From: Bacterioplanes sanyensis
GTDB taxonomy: Bacteria > Pseudomonadota > Gammaproteobacteria > Pseudomonadales > Oceanobacteraceae
Direction of reading: 5' to 3'
Assembly: GCF_014652515.1 (NCBI RefSeq)
Contig: NZ_BMYY01000001.1
Span: 1-64,000 of the forward strand
Length of the DNA: 64,000 nt
How positions within the stretch are numbered: the first letter of the stretch is position 1; each line of letters starts with the position of its first letter. Both the position numbers and the translations under genes were made by a program. Shown here piece by piece: positions 1 to 8,383 of the stretch. The notes below the pieces were generated by a model. It had not been told where the DNA came from. It saw only the letters and a program-made list of their open reading frames with translations, and did not search any database.

Positions 1-110
1 CTTCGAGTTCCCTGTAGGGCCCAGGAAGACTACCTGGTTGATAGGCAGGGTGTGTAAGCGTTGCGAGGCGTTGAGCTAACCTGTACTAATTGCCCGTGAG
101 GCTTGACCAT
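1..110 (+). rRNA. rrl: 23S ribosomal RNA, 3' end (partial)
   Basis: The first 110 bases match the conserved 3' end of bacterial 23S rRNA. The block GATAGGCAGGGTGTGTAAGC, then GTTGAGCTAACC, GTACTAAT and CCGTGAGGCTTGACC are seen in the order known from E. coli and Pseudomonas. The gene enters from the left edge and the mature end should lie near base 110. The spacer at 111-268 contains no recognisable tRNA gene. Confidence 0.95.
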
Positions 111-268
111 ATAACACCCAAACTAGGGTGGGCGGCTGAAACTTCAGCACAAGCCAAGAAATACGAACAGGCACCGCCGGTTCGCAAAGAGAATTCTCAA
201 AATCATGTATCCAACCTTATTTGAAGTCATGTCGCAGAACGCGTAAGACGACCCGCTTCATACAAGTT

Positions 269-325
269 TGCTTGACGACAATAGAGCTGTGGAACCACCT
301 GAATCCATATCATCGTCAAGCTCTT
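269..325 (+). pseudogene. rrf: Internally deleted 5S rRNA gene (remnant)
   Basis: The 5' part (269-308) reads like a Pseudomonas-type 5S rRNA: TGCTTGACGA, ATAGAG, then GGAACCACCTGA. It then jumps straight to the 5S 3' end (TCATCGTCAAGCTC, 312-325). About 57 nt remain against the usual 116-120, so roughly 60 nt of the middle are gone: the 3' arms of helices II and III and all of helices IV and V. Helix I is intact, because GCTTGACGA (270-278) pairs perfectly with TCGTCAAGC (313-321). Such an RNA could not act as a normal 5S rRNA. Other operons presumably carry intact copies. An assembly error in a repeated rRNA operon is the main alternative. Confidence 0.8.
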
Positions 326-329
326 ATCC

Positions 330-366
330 TAAAGCCCCGATAGCTAACGCTGTCGGGGCTTTTTCT
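330..366 (+). terminator. Rho-independent terminator of the rRNA operon
   Basis: AGCCCCGA and TCGGGGCT form an 8-bp GC-rich stem around a loop of about 12 nt, followed by TTTTTCTT. It lies a few bases after the 5S remnant, where rRNA operon terminators normally sit. Confidence 0.88.
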
Positions 367-478
367 TATCTGTGGTTTACACGCCTTAATGAAAAGCCCC
401 TCCATCTTCCTGACGACCCTGGCTATGCCGATCTAGGTCGTATCCGAGCCGGTCAACCCAACGAACCGACCCGTATAT

Positions 479-1744
479 TTACTTTAATTGTTCGCCATCC
501 CCGCCAATATACATTAACTCATGGGCTTCGCTGGGAAGCGGCCATTGCCAGTTGTAGAGCTGCTTTTGCAATACCTCATCAGGCACAGAATACTGCCGGC
601 AAGCATTTTGTTGCTGCAGCTGCTGCAGTGGAATCCAAAAGCAGATAAGGCTGACTCTGGCTTTATAGGCGAGGGCAATATCCACCAGCGGCGTGCGAAA
701 ATCTAGCCGTAAGCTGGTGGCATCCCAGATCACATGCTGGCCCCTCGCCAGTGCCGCTTTTAAACGCTTTTTTGCCTCGCGAATAATGCTGCCAAAGTTA
801 CTTTGGTCTTGTCGGTCGCCGTTAATCTGCTGGCGTAGCTCATCCAAACTGATGACTTGGCAGTCAGCTCTGTGTTTGCTGATCCAGCTGCTTTTGCCAC
901 TGCCGCTGATGCCTACCAGAATTTCTAAGTGGCCATGACTGTCACGTTGGCCAAAGCCCATAGCAATGCCTTCTTCGGGCTGAGAGATTTTCCCTTGCGA
1001 AAAACACAGCAGGCTGTGCTGGCTTAAATAGCGTTTTGCCTTGTCGCTGTGCATTGGCAAGGCTTGCTCGGCTTGCTTAAGCCACGCGTTTTCAACGTCG
1101 GTGTGCCAAAAGCCAAAGTCTTTGGCATACAACTTAAACAGCTCTAGCAGTTCAACTTGTGCGCTAAGGTCATCGCAAATTCGGCCGCGCATATCGGCCA
1201 GTTCTAGGTAATAAAACAAGTGCAGGGGTGCCTGTCGAGCCAAGTTAAAATAGTCATGGCGAGCGCCGTCTTTTACCACCAGTAGCTTGGGCTTTTGATG
1301 GGCACCCACTAGGCCCAATAAGTGTTTTTTCAGTCGATGTGGCAGCGGCCAGTGGGCAATACGCGGGGCCAAATAAGCCATTCCTAGCTCTTCATGGCCG
1401 CTGGCCACTACTCGGTCAATGCCGTTTATTTCTTTATCACGGGTGGTTTCGGGTTTGGCAATGTCGTGCAGAATCACCGCCAATACCAGCAGCAGTGTTT
1501 CTTCGCGGGTAAAGGCTTTGGTGGGCAATATTTTATACAGCTCATCCAACACCATTTGCGTATGGATAAAAGCATTGCCCTCCGCATGCCATTGCGGGTC
1601 TTGTGGCGTATCCGCTAAGCGCCGTAACCAGGGCAAATCGTCAGACAGCACTTCAATGGCTTCGATCATGTTGGTGTGCTGGCCATCCGCAAGGCGCTCA
1701 AACCACTCACTTAAACGCTGTTGCTTAATATTCGGGCGGCTCAT
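479..1744 (-). CDS. HD-Pnk: HD-domain phosphoesterase fused to polynucleotide 5'-kinase
   Basis: This 421-residue protein has the HD-Pnk architecture of bacterial RNA/DNA end-healing enzymes (the Runella slithyformis HD-Pnk family). The N-terminal half carries an HD phosphohydrolase domain with candidate metal ligands His53 and His61, the His93-Asp94 pair in LHDIAKPET, and His117. The C-terminal half is a P-loop kinase: Walker A GISGSGKSS at 278-286, then SLDELRQQI (299-307) and WDATSLRLDFR (340-350), as in T4 Pnkp-like kinases. By family knowledge the HD domain removes 2',3'-cyclic or 2'-phosphates and the kinase phosphorylates 5'-OH ends. Its ATG overlaps the stop of the upstream RNA ligase gene (1741-1744), so the two are translationally coupled. 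Together they could heal and seal RNA breaks. The physiological substrate is unknown. Confidence 0.85.
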   Translation of the reverse strand: MSRPNIKQQRLSEWFERLADGQHTNMIEAIEVLSDDLPWLRRLADTPQDPQWHAEGNAFIHTQMVLDELYKILPTKAFTREETLLLVLAVILHDIAKPETTRDKEINGIDRVVASGHEELGMAYLAPRIAHWPLPHRLKKHLLGLVGAHQKPKLLVVKDGARHDYFNLARQAPLHLFYYLELADMRGRICDDLSAQVELLELFKLYAKDFGFWHTDVENAWLKQAEQALPMHSDKAKRYLSQHSLLCFSQGKISQPEEGIAMGFGQRDSHGHLEILVGISGSGKSSWISKHRADCQVISLDELRQQINGDRQDQSNFGSIIREAKKRLKAALARGQHVIWDATSLRLDFRTPLVDIALAYKARVSLICFWIPLQQLQQQNACRQYSVPDEVLQKQLYNWQWPLPSEAHELMYIGGDGEQLK

Positions 1745-2373
1745 GATGAGCTCCTTAAACCATTGGCTTTAATGGCTTGATGCATCCAGTGTTGCTCGCT
1801 TTGTACGTGATTGCTGCGCACCCATTTGGCAACGTTGTTGGCAAAATCAGCAAAGGCAAATTCACCGGCGCTGCGTACGACATAGCCTTCAGAGGCTCGG
1901 GTGTCGACGCGAATTTGCTGCACGGTTTTGGCATCAAATAGACCCTCAAATATCACCGGCACTGGCGTTAGGCCAAGCTCGTGCAAAAAATCTTGCGTCT
2001 CTTTCCACGACAAACACAGGTTGTGCTCATTCCAGACGGAAAAGGCCAAAAAGTAGCTGTCTAGGTTGTGGTAGCCAATAGAATGCTGGGCATAGCAGTT
2101 TTCGCCGCAAATTCGCCAGCCCGCAGGAATTCGATAGCCAACTTGGGCATGCAGTGCTTTGACCCAATCACGAGACGGGTGGTGGCGGCTGTCTAGCGAC
2201 CGGGCGTGTAGGCCATGGCGGTACAAGGAGGTGTTTTCACCATCCATCTTCTCGGTAATGACGACGTGTTTACCAATAAAATGGCTGATATCGGCCAGAT
2301 AAACATCGTCATGGCTGGCGCCGGGCGACCAGGGCAAATGCGGTGTGCGCGGGTATTTAACTCGTGTATTCAT
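1741..2373 (-). CDS. ATP-dependent RNA ligase (RNA_ligase family)
   Basis: This 210-residue protein is a compact covalent nucleotidyltransferase. Motif I is EKMDGEN (41-47), with Lys42 the expected AMP-accepting residue. RICGENCYAQHSI (87-99) and FLAFSVWNEH (108-117) match family motifs, motif IV is SEGYVVR (161-167) and motif V is VAKWV with Lys183. It is much shorter than T4 Rnl1 and has no clear extra C-terminal domain. GGAG precedes two adjacent ATGs (2376 and 2373); I chose 2373 for its spacing of 8. The stop overlaps the ATG of the HD-Pnk gene. The inferred role is sealing of 5'-PO4/3'-OH RNA ends made by that enzyme, on tRNA or rRNA cut by stress or toxin nucleases. Confidence 0.85.
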   Translation of the reverse strand: MNTRVKYPRTPHLPWSPGASHDDVYLADISHFIGKHVVITEKMDGENTSLYRHGLHARSLDSRHHPSRDWVKALHAQVGYRIPAGWRICGENCYAQHSIGYHNLDSYFLAFSVWNEHNLCLSWKETQDFLHELGLTPVPVIFEGLFDAKTVQQIRVDTRASEGYVVRSAGEFAFADFANNVAKWVRSNHVQSEQHWMHQAIKANGLRSSS

Positions 2374-2631
2374 CATATAATCTCCAAAAACTTCAGACGT
2401 CATGCGGCCTACAGAGGCTCTGCATCGATGTGTTGAAGCGGGAGATTACATAAAGCCACCAGTCTGGTTGGAGGATGAGTCGAGTGGCGGATGCTAACCA
2501 TATTCGTCGTTAAGGTCCAGTAGCCACTTTATTGGGGAATTGACTGTGGTTGTTTAGCCAGTGGTAACAATCCGTTGCAGCACAGCGCTACGGTCTTCCG
2601 GTATGATCCGCATTTTTATGTAGGTACAACC

Positions 2632-3123
2632 ATGATTAGAGAGATTTTAACCGCACCGCATCCCGTGCTGGCGCAGGTGGCGAAGCCCGTTGAAGACGTG
2701 GCGCAGGTGCAAACCCTGATCGACGATATGCTAGACACTCTGTATGCCACAGAAAACGGCATCGGTTTGGCGGCGCCGCAAGTGGGTGAGTCGTTGGCGG
2801 TGGTGGTGATTGATTTATCGGAGGATCAAAACGATCCGCTGATTTTGATCAACCCCAGCATTGACGAAGGCGATGGCTCGGCCGTGGGGCCGGAGGCGTG
2901 CTTGTCGATTCCGGGCTATTCCGCCGACGTTGAGCGCTATGCGCAAGTGACGGTGAATGCACTGGACCGTGATGGCAATCCGATCAGCGTTACCCGTGAC
3001 GATTTTTTAGCGGTGGTGATGCAACACGAAATCGATCACTTAAAAGGCACCTTGTTTATTGATCATTTATCGGTGCTAAAGCGTAATATGGCGCTGAAAA
3101 AGGTGAAAAAAATGCGGCGCTAA
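2632..3123 (+). CDS. def: Peptide deformylase
   Basis: This 163-residue protein removes the N-terminal formyl group from nascent proteins. All three family motifs are visible: GIGLAAPQ, EACLS (Cys is the metal ligand; the usual form is EGCLS) and QHEIDH with the two His ligands and the catalytic Glu. The ATG at 2632 gives the standard start MIREILTAPHP; an in-frame extension to 2575 has no family support. The gene stands alone, without fmt, and converges on the Tim44-like gene. It may be a second deformylase copy, which is inference. A TATGAT hexamer at 2602-2607 is a possible -10 element. Confidence 0.93.
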   Translation: MIREILTAPHPVLAQVAKPVEDVAQVQTLIDDMLDTLYATENGIGLAAPQVGESLAVVVIDLSEDQNDPLILINPSIDEGDGSAVGPEACLSIPGYSADVERYAQVTVNALDRDGNPISVTRDDFLAVVMQHEIDHLKGTLFIDHLSVLKRNMALKKVKKMRR

Positions 3124-3132
3124 GGCCGCATT
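3103..3132 (-). terminator. Intrinsic terminator of the Tim44-like gene, inside the def 3' end
   Basis: AATGCGGC (3111-3118) and GCCGCATT (3125-3132) form an 8-bp stem spanning the def stop codon. On the minus strand the stem is followed by a T run (A7 at 3106-3112 on the plus strand), so it should terminate transcription coming from the Tim44-like gene. Confidence 0.65.
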
Positions 3133-3142
3133 CTTCTATAGG

Positions 3143-3940
3143 TTATTCGGCTTCGATGCCGACTACCATCCAAGGGGCGTTGCTTTCATCCAATGCCCGC
3201 TCTAAGTGCCAAACATCAAAAATACCGTCTTCACTGCGCTCCAACTCGTCTTTGCAGCGCCCTTTAAACAGCACACTGATGTAAGCCGTTTGGCCATGGC
3301 GGCCGGCGCGCACGATGTCGGCGCTGAGGTCCAGGATTTCGGTGCGCGGCGGTACCATCAAGCTGCGGCGTTGTTGCTCCAGCGCTTCGCACAATTGTGG
3401 CGCCATGTATTCTTTAATCACACTCATGTCGCCATCATTCCAGGCTTGTTGCAGCGTGCGATAGTGGCTCAAGGCCGCCTCTAAAAACGCGCTTTGCTCA
3501 AAGCCCGCCGGTAAATCTATATCGCTGCTGGCACTGGCAGGGTGATTAAAATCGCTGGCGCTTTGCAACGGGGGGCCATCATGGGCGTAACGTGCTTGTG
3601 GCTGTGGTTTTTTGAGCAGTTTGACCAATACCAAAATCACGCCGGCGATTAATAGCCAATCCATCAGCTGCATGCCTTCAAACGCACCATTGCCCAGCAG
3701 GTAGGCAAACAAGCCGCCGGCCAATAAGCCGCCTAAAATAGCCGGCATCTTGCTGTTCGATTTGGCAGGGTTTATCGCCTGCTGGTTTTGCTGCTTGGTA
3801 GTTTGTTGATCGTTGGATTTATACGGCGTGGTTTTTTGGCTTTTGCCAAGGCCACCACTGCCCAGGCGCTTGGCCTCGGCATCGGGCACGCTGGAAAACA
3901 CCATTAAAATGGACAGCATTAAGGTTGCAAACAGGTGCAT
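3143..3940 (-). CDS. Tim44-like domain membrane protein
   Basis: This 265-residue protein begins with a signal peptide or anchor (MHLFATLMLSILMVFSSVPDA). A polar Q/N/K-rich stretch follows (about 25-65), then hydrophobic segments near 67-85 and 90-107, and a C-terminal Tim44-like domain (about 140-260, ending PWMVVGIEAE). Bacterial Tim44-like proteins are poorly characterised; the fold resembles the membrane-binding domain of mitochondrial Tim44, and a role in the envelope is inference. Only 3 bp separate it from the upstream TraB/GumN-like gene, so the two are probably co-transcribed. Confidence 0.75.
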   Translation of the reverse strand: MHLFATLMLSILMVFSSVPDAEAKRLGSGGLGKSQKTTPYKSNDQQTTKQQNQQAINPAKSNSKMPAILGGLLAGGLFAYLLGNGAFEGMQLMDWLLIAGVILVLVKLLKKPQPQARYAHDGPPLQSASDFNHPASASSDIDLPAGFEQSAFLEAALSHYRTLQQAWNDGDMSVIKEYMAPQLCEALEQQRRSLMVPPRTEILDLSADIVRAGRHGQTAYISVLFKGRCKDELERSEDGIFDVWHLERALDESNAPWMVVGIEAE

Positions 3941-3943
3941 GGA

Positions 3944-4807
3944 TCAGTCTCCAAAATATTCGATGGTATAACCGCGCTGCTGCAGCTGGTCGAGCAAGCC
4001 ATCTGGGCCCACCAGGTGCAGTGCACCGACCAGCACTAGGGTATCGGGCTGGCGCTGCAGCAGCTTTTCTATGTGTGGCATCCATGCCTGATTACGCTGT
4101 ACTACCAAGCTCTGATAGACCTTGGGGTAATATTCACGCATGGGGTCGAGCCCCAGTTGGCGAAGCTGTGTTCGATTGCCGCTGCGCCAAGCTTGGCGCA
4201 GGCCATTCATTTGTTGTTGCAGTTGGCGCAGGTCGCTGAGGGTTTGCAGAATCAGCTCGCTTTCGCGGCCACTGGCCATGGTGGCAATAAATTCAATTTG
4301 CTCATCAACCGTTTCCAGCTCGCCAATCGGCTTGCCTTGTTGGCGAGCGCGACGATCAAAAAAGGCATCCACGCCTTCTTCACTCATGCCCAGGCGGTGC
4401 AGCTCCTGCACGGTGATGAGCATGGCCACCCACTGCGGGCTGAAATCACGCAGTTGGTCCATGCTGAGGCCACGCTGCTCAACGTATTGAATCAACGCCT
4501 GGCGTGCTTCATTTGTGAGCATGGCGGGCAGCGATTGGCCCGGTGGCAACAGCATGCGTTGCTGCATGCGGCGGCCGACGTCTGGGTCGCTTAGGGCGCT
4601 AATGTTGGTTTCAAATACCACCGCTTTGGCCGCTTGAAACGCTTGCTCAAATTCATTAGGCAGGGGGTAGTCACTGGCTTGGAGTAAGTGAATGGTGCCG
4701 CCTAGCCAGATGCGCTGCTCGTCTTTGCTGACTTGCCATAAAAAGGTTTGTGCCCAAACCGTGCCTGGCAATAACAGCAGTATCAGGAAGCGAGAAAAAA
4801 AACTCAT
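3944..4807 (-). CDS. TraB/GumN family protein
   Basis: This 287-residue exported protein has an N-terminal signal peptide (MSFFSRFLILLLLPGTVWAQ). The conserved N-terminal motif WLGGTIHLL (about 34-42) and the C-terminal VGALHLVGPDGL are the hallmark GxxH motifs of TraB/GumN proteins, which belong to a superfamily of putative metal-dependent proteases. The bacterial function is largely unknown. It lies between metG and the Tim44-like gene on the same strand. TTTAGGA upstream of the ATG can serve as ribosome binding site. Confidence 0.82.
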   Translation of the reverse strand: MSFFSRFLILLLLPGTVWAQTFLWQVSKDEQRIWLGGTIHLLQASDYPLPNEFEQAFQAAKAVVFETNISALSDPDVGRRMQQRMLLPPGQSLPAMLTNEARQALIQYVEQRGLSMDQLRDFSPQWVAMLITVQELHRLGMSEEGVDAFFDRRARQQGKPIGELETVDEQIEFIATMASGRESELILQTLSDLRQLQQQMNGLRQAWRSGNRTQLRQLGLDPMREYYPKVYQSLVVQRNQAWMPHIEKLLQRQPDTLVLVGALHLVGPDGLLDQLQQRGYTIEYFGD

Positions 4808-4827
4808 GACAGGTCCTAAAAGGAGAG

Positions 4828-4850
4828 TGCGCCGGCGTCCTGCCGGCGCA
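4828..4850 (-). terminator. Strong hairpin after metG
   Basis: TGCGCCGGC (4828-4836) and GCCGGCGCA (4842-4850) form a 9-bp GC-rich stem with a 5-nt loop just past the metG stop. On the minus strand it is followed by CTCTCCTTTTAGG, a weak U tract, so it may terminate or attenuate between metG and the TraB/GumN gene. Confidence 0.45.
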
Positions 4851-4857
4851 TAAGAGG

Positions 4858-6945
4858 TTACATCACGCGCATGCCAGGCTGGGCGCCGTCATGCGGTTCG
4901 AGCAGCCAAATCTCGCTGCCACCCGGCCCTGCGGCCAGCACCATGCCTTCAGACAGGCCGAACTTCATTTTGCGCGGCGCCAGGTTGGCAACCATGACCG
5001 TCAGTTTGCCGATCAAGTCTTCTGGCTGGTAGGCCGATTTGATGCCCGAGAACACATTGCGGGTTTCGCCATTGCCGATGTCCAGGGTCAGTTGCAGCAG
5101 TTTGTCTGCACCTTCCACATGCTGGGCGTTGGCAATGCGAGCAATGCGTAAATCGACTTTGGCAAAATCATCAAACTGAATTTCGTCGGCAATGGCTTCG
5201 GAGCCGTCTTCACGCTTGCCCGGCTTGCTGGGTTTTTTCTCTGTTTTGGCCGGCGCAGCATCTTTGGGCTGATTCAGCTTGGCTTCTTTTTCCTGCTCGG
5301 CACGGGTGTCGGCCAAAATCGCCTCGACTTTATCCATTTCCGCACGGCCCAGCATGGGTTTGAATTTATTGATGCTGTGGCCCAGCAGGGGTTGCTGGCG
5401 TTCATTCCAGTTGAGTGATTCCAGGTTCAAGAATTGGCAGGTTTTTTCCGCCAATTCCGGCAGCACCGGAGCAAGATAGGTCATTAACTGGCGGAACAAG
5501 TTAATGGCAACGGAGCACACTTCCAGCACTTCTTGCTCGCGGCCTTCTTCTTTGTTCATCGCCCACGGGGCTTTTTCCTGGATGTACTCGTTGGCACGGT
5601 CGGCCAGGGCCATGATTTCACGCATTGCACGGCTGTATTCACGCTTTTCGTAGTGCTCAGCAATGACATCGCCACGATCAATAAAGTCCTGCAGCATTTG
5701 TGGCTCTGCGCACTCGTTGCTGAGTTGGCCGCCGGATTTTTTAATAAAGTTGGCGGTGCGGCTGGCAATATTGATGAGCTTGTTCACCAGGTCGGTGTTG
5801 ACGCGTTGGATGAAGTCTTCCAAGTTCAGGTCAAAGTCATCGACGCTGCTGCCCAATTTGGCGGCAAAGTAGTAGCGCAAATAGGTCGGGTTTAAGTGAT
5901 TTAAAAAGCTGCGCGCCTTAATAAAGGTGCCACGCGACTTCGACATCTTGGCTCCGTTCACGGTGACAAAGCCATGGGCATTGACGGCGGTAGGCGTGCG
6001 GAAGTTGGCTGCCGACAGCATCGAGGGCCAGAACAACGCATGGAAGTTGATGATGTCTTTACCGATAAAGTGATAGACCTCGGCGTCTGAGTCTTTGGCC
6101 CAGTAATCGTCAAAGTTCAAATCGTCGCGGCGGTCGCATAGGTTTTTAAAGCTGGCCATGTAGCCGATGGGCGCATCCAGCCAAACGTAAAAATATTTAC
6201 CCGGTGCGTCTGGGATTTCAAAGCCAAAGTAGGGCGCATCACGGGAAATATCCCACTCCTGCAGGCCGCTATCGAGCCACTCGGCCAGTTTGTTGGCGAC
6301 TTCTTCTTGCAGAGTGCCGCTGCGCGTCCACTCTTTTAAGAAGGCTTCGAAATCTGGCAGTTTAAAGAAAAAGTGCTCAGATTCTTTTTCGATGGGCGTC
6401 GCCCCCGAGATGGTCGAAAACGGATTTTTCAGCTCCGCCGGCGTGTAGGTGGCGCCACAGCTTTCGCAGTTATCACCGTATTGGTCGCCAGCTCCGCACT
6501 TAGGACACTCGCCCTTAACGTAACGGTCGGCCAAGAACAGCTCTTTTTTCGGGTCGAAAAGCTGTTTGATCTTGCGCGTGGCAATATGGCCTTTGTCGCG
6601 ACAGGCTAAATAGATTTGCGCTGCCAGCTCGCGGTTTTCATCCGAGTGGGTGGAGTAGAAATTGTCGAAGTTGATTTGGAAATCGGCAAAATCTTGCTCG
6701 TGCTCGGCCTGCATATTGGCGATCAGCTGTTCGGGCGTGATGCCTTCTTTTTCGGCGCGCAACATGATGGCAGTACCATGCGCATCGTCAGCACACACGT
6801 AAGTACACATGTGACCGCGCGACTTTTGAAAACGAACCCAAATGTCAGTTTGAATGTATTCCAGCATGTGTCCTAAGTGGATCGAGCCGTTGGCATACGG
6901 CAGGGCACTGGTTACCAGAATTTTGCGTGCGCTTGTGTCGGTCAT
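4858..6945 (-). CDS. metG: Methionyl-tRNA synthetase
   Basis: This 695-residue enzyme charges tRNA-Met. Seen in order are the class I signature HLGH (residues 23-26), a four-Cys zinc knuckle ([17 protein letters not shown]), the KMSKS loop ([10 protein letters not shown]), a helical anticodon-binding domain, a charged Lys/Ala-rich linker, and a C-terminal EMAP/Trbp111-like tRNA-binding domain (from [16 protein letters not shown]) used for dimerisation. The ATG at 6945 gives the usual start [20 protein letters not shown]; an in-frame TTG lies 24 bases upstream but is less likely. Confidence 0.97.
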   Translation of the reverse strand: MTDTSARKILVTSALPYANGSIHLGHMLEYIQTDIWVRFQKSRGHMCTYVCADDAHGTAIMLRAEKEGITPEQLIANMQAEHEQDFADFQINFDNFYSTHSDENRELAAQIYLACRDKGHIATRKIKQLFDPKKELFLADRYVKGECPKCGAGDQYGDNCESCGATYTPAELKNPFSTISGATPIEKESEHFFFKLPDFEAFLKEWTRSGTLQEEVANKLAEWLDSGLQEWDISRDAPYFGFEIPDAPGKYFYVWLDAPIGYMASFKNLCDRRDDLNFDDYWAKDSDAEVYHFIGKDIINFHALFWPSMLSAANFRTPTAVNAHGFVTVNGAKMSKSRGTFIKARSFLNHLNPTYLRYYFAAKLGSSVDDFDLNLEDFIQRVNTDLVNKLINIASRTANFIKKSGGQLSNECAEPQMLQDFIDRGDVIAEHYEKREYSRAMREIMALADRANEYIQEKAPWAMNKEEGREQEVLEVCSVAINLFRQLMTYLAPVLPELAEKTCQFLNLESLNWNERQQPLLGHSINKFKPMLGRAEMDKVEAILADTRAEQEKEAKLNQPKDAAPAKTEKKPSKPGKREDGSEAIADEIQFDDFAKVDLRIARIANAQHVEGADKLLQLTLDIGNGETRNVFSGIKSAYQPEDLIGKLTVMVANLAPRKMKFGLSEGMVLAAGPGGSEIWLLEPHDGAQPGMRVM

Positions 6946-7059
6946 GGAATTTGACTGCCAGTTGTTCAAATGAATCGCGCATTGTAGCGGGATTTTGGCA
7001 GCGGTTCAGCCCCTGTGGTCGTGGTCAGCAGGGGCAAAACAAAGGTGGCGTCGTTGCTG

Positions 7060-8328
7060 CTAGCGCGCGATGGTCACGCGGGCGCTGCGCACCGTGTTGT
7101 CGGCGATCTCGACAATCTCAATGCGGTAGTTCATCAGCTGCAAACATACTGGGCAGTCTGGGATGAACTCCAGCGTTTCTACAATCAAGCCGCTGAAGGT
7201 TTTGGGGCCGTCGGTGGGCAGCTCCCAGCCTAGGGCACGGTTGATGTCGCGCACAAAACCGGTGCCTTCAATCAGATAGCTGCCGTCGGCTTGCGGGTGA
7301 ATGTCGGGCGAGCTGGCAGCGGCGACATCGGTGGTGAACTCACCAACAATCTCTTCAAGAATGTCTTCCAGCGTGCAAATGCCCTGAATATCGCCGTATT
7401 CATCCACCACCAGGCCAATGCGGCGCTGGTTTTTTTGAAAGTGAAACAGCTGGGTGTGCAGCGGCGTACTTTCTGGGATGAAATACGGGTCGCGACAGGC
7501 TTCAATAATGCCTTCGCGCAGGCTTTCGCCGGTGGTGAGAAAGCGGCTTACATTACGGGTATGCAGTACGCCGACCGCTTGGTTCAGCTCACCGCGATAC
7601 ACCGGCATGCGGGTGTGCTGAGTGCTGCGCAGTTGCTCCAAAATGCTGCTTTCATCGTCGTCTAAATCGATGCCCACCACGTCGCTGCGCGGCACCATGA
7701 TGTCGTTAACCGTCATCTTCTCCAGATCGAGAATACTGAGTAGCATGTGCTTATGGCGGCTGGGGATCATGGCGCCGGCTTCACGCACCACGGTGCGCAG
7801 CTCTTCGGTGCTGAGGTTGTCGGGCGTTGGGTTGTTGACGTCGACACGAATCAAGCGCAACAGGGCGTTGGCAATGGTGTTCACCAGCCACACGAACGGG
7901 TACAGCATCCACTGCAAGCCGGCCAGCACAGGCGCCGCCGGAAACGCGATTTTCTCCGGCGCGATGGCGGCCAGGGTTTTCGGCGTCAGCTCGGCAAAAA
8001 TCAGCACCACCAGGGTGAACAAAATGGTGTTCACGAACACCGCCAAATCTGGGTTGTCGGGCCACAGGCGCTGGCTGATGATGGTGGCCAGGGCGGCGGC
8101 GGCAAAGTTCACCAGGTTGTTACCGGTGAGAATGGTGCCAATCAGGCGGTCAGGTTTTTCCAGCAGGGCAGCTGCGCGCTCGGCGCCGCGGTGTTTGCTT
8201 TTGACCAGGTGGCGCAACCGGTAGCGGTTGAGCGACATCATGCCGGTCTCAGAACTGGAGAAAAAGCCGGAGCAGATAATAAGGAGGCCAAGTATGCTGA
8301 ACAGCACACTTAAGGGAACGTCGTTCAA
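7060..8328 (-). CDS. CorB/YfjD-type HlyC/CorC family transporter (CNNM domain, CBS pair)
   Basis: This 422-residue membrane protein has an N-terminal CNNM/DUF21 domain with about four membrane segments (SETGMMSLNRYRLRHL, TGNNLVNFAAAALAT, LIFAELTPKTLAA). Two CBS domains follow (IMVPRSDVVGID, RRIGLVVDEYGDIQGI) and a C-terminal CorC_HlyC domain. CorB/YfjD homologues are implicated in Mg2+/Co2+ transport or resistance. No ATG fits the N-terminus: the start appears to be TTG at 8328, with AGGA about 7 bases before it. It lies downstream of ypjD on the same strand, an arrangement I recall as common in gammaproteobacteria. Confidence 0.88.
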   Translation of the reverse strand: MNDVPLSVLFSILGLLIICSGFFSSSETGMMSLNRYRLRHLVKSKHRGAERAAALLEKPDRLIGTILTGNNLVNFAAAALATIISQRLWPDNPDLAVFVNTILFTLVVLIFAELTPKTLAAIAPEKIAFPAAPVLAGLQWMLYPFVWLVNTIANALLRLIRVDVNNPTPDNLSTEELRTVVREAGAMIPSRHKHMLLSILDLEKMTVNDIMVPRSDVVGIDLDDDESSILEQLRSTQHTRMPVYRGELNQAVGVLHTRNVSRFLTTGESLREGIIEACRDPYFIPESTPLHTQLFHFQKNQRRIGLVVDEYGDIQGICTLEDILEEIVGEFTTDVAAASSPDIHPQADGSYLIEGTGFVRDINRALGWELPTDGPKTFSGLIVETLEFIPDCPVCLQLMNYRIEIVEIADNTVRSARVTIAR

Positions 8329-8383
8329 GACGGGATCCTGTATGGACTAAGGTCCCGTCATCATAGGCAGCGTTAGTGCACTG

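Noticed and set aside
111-268. tRNA gene in the 23S-5S spacer
   Set aside because: No cloverleaf, T-loop (GTTCGANTC) or acceptor stem pattern is seen in this 158-bp spacer.
268-648. 126-codon open frame across the 5S remnant and the spacer
   Set aside because: It runs through the rRNA remnant, its terminator and the end of the HD-Pnk gene, and has no family-like content.
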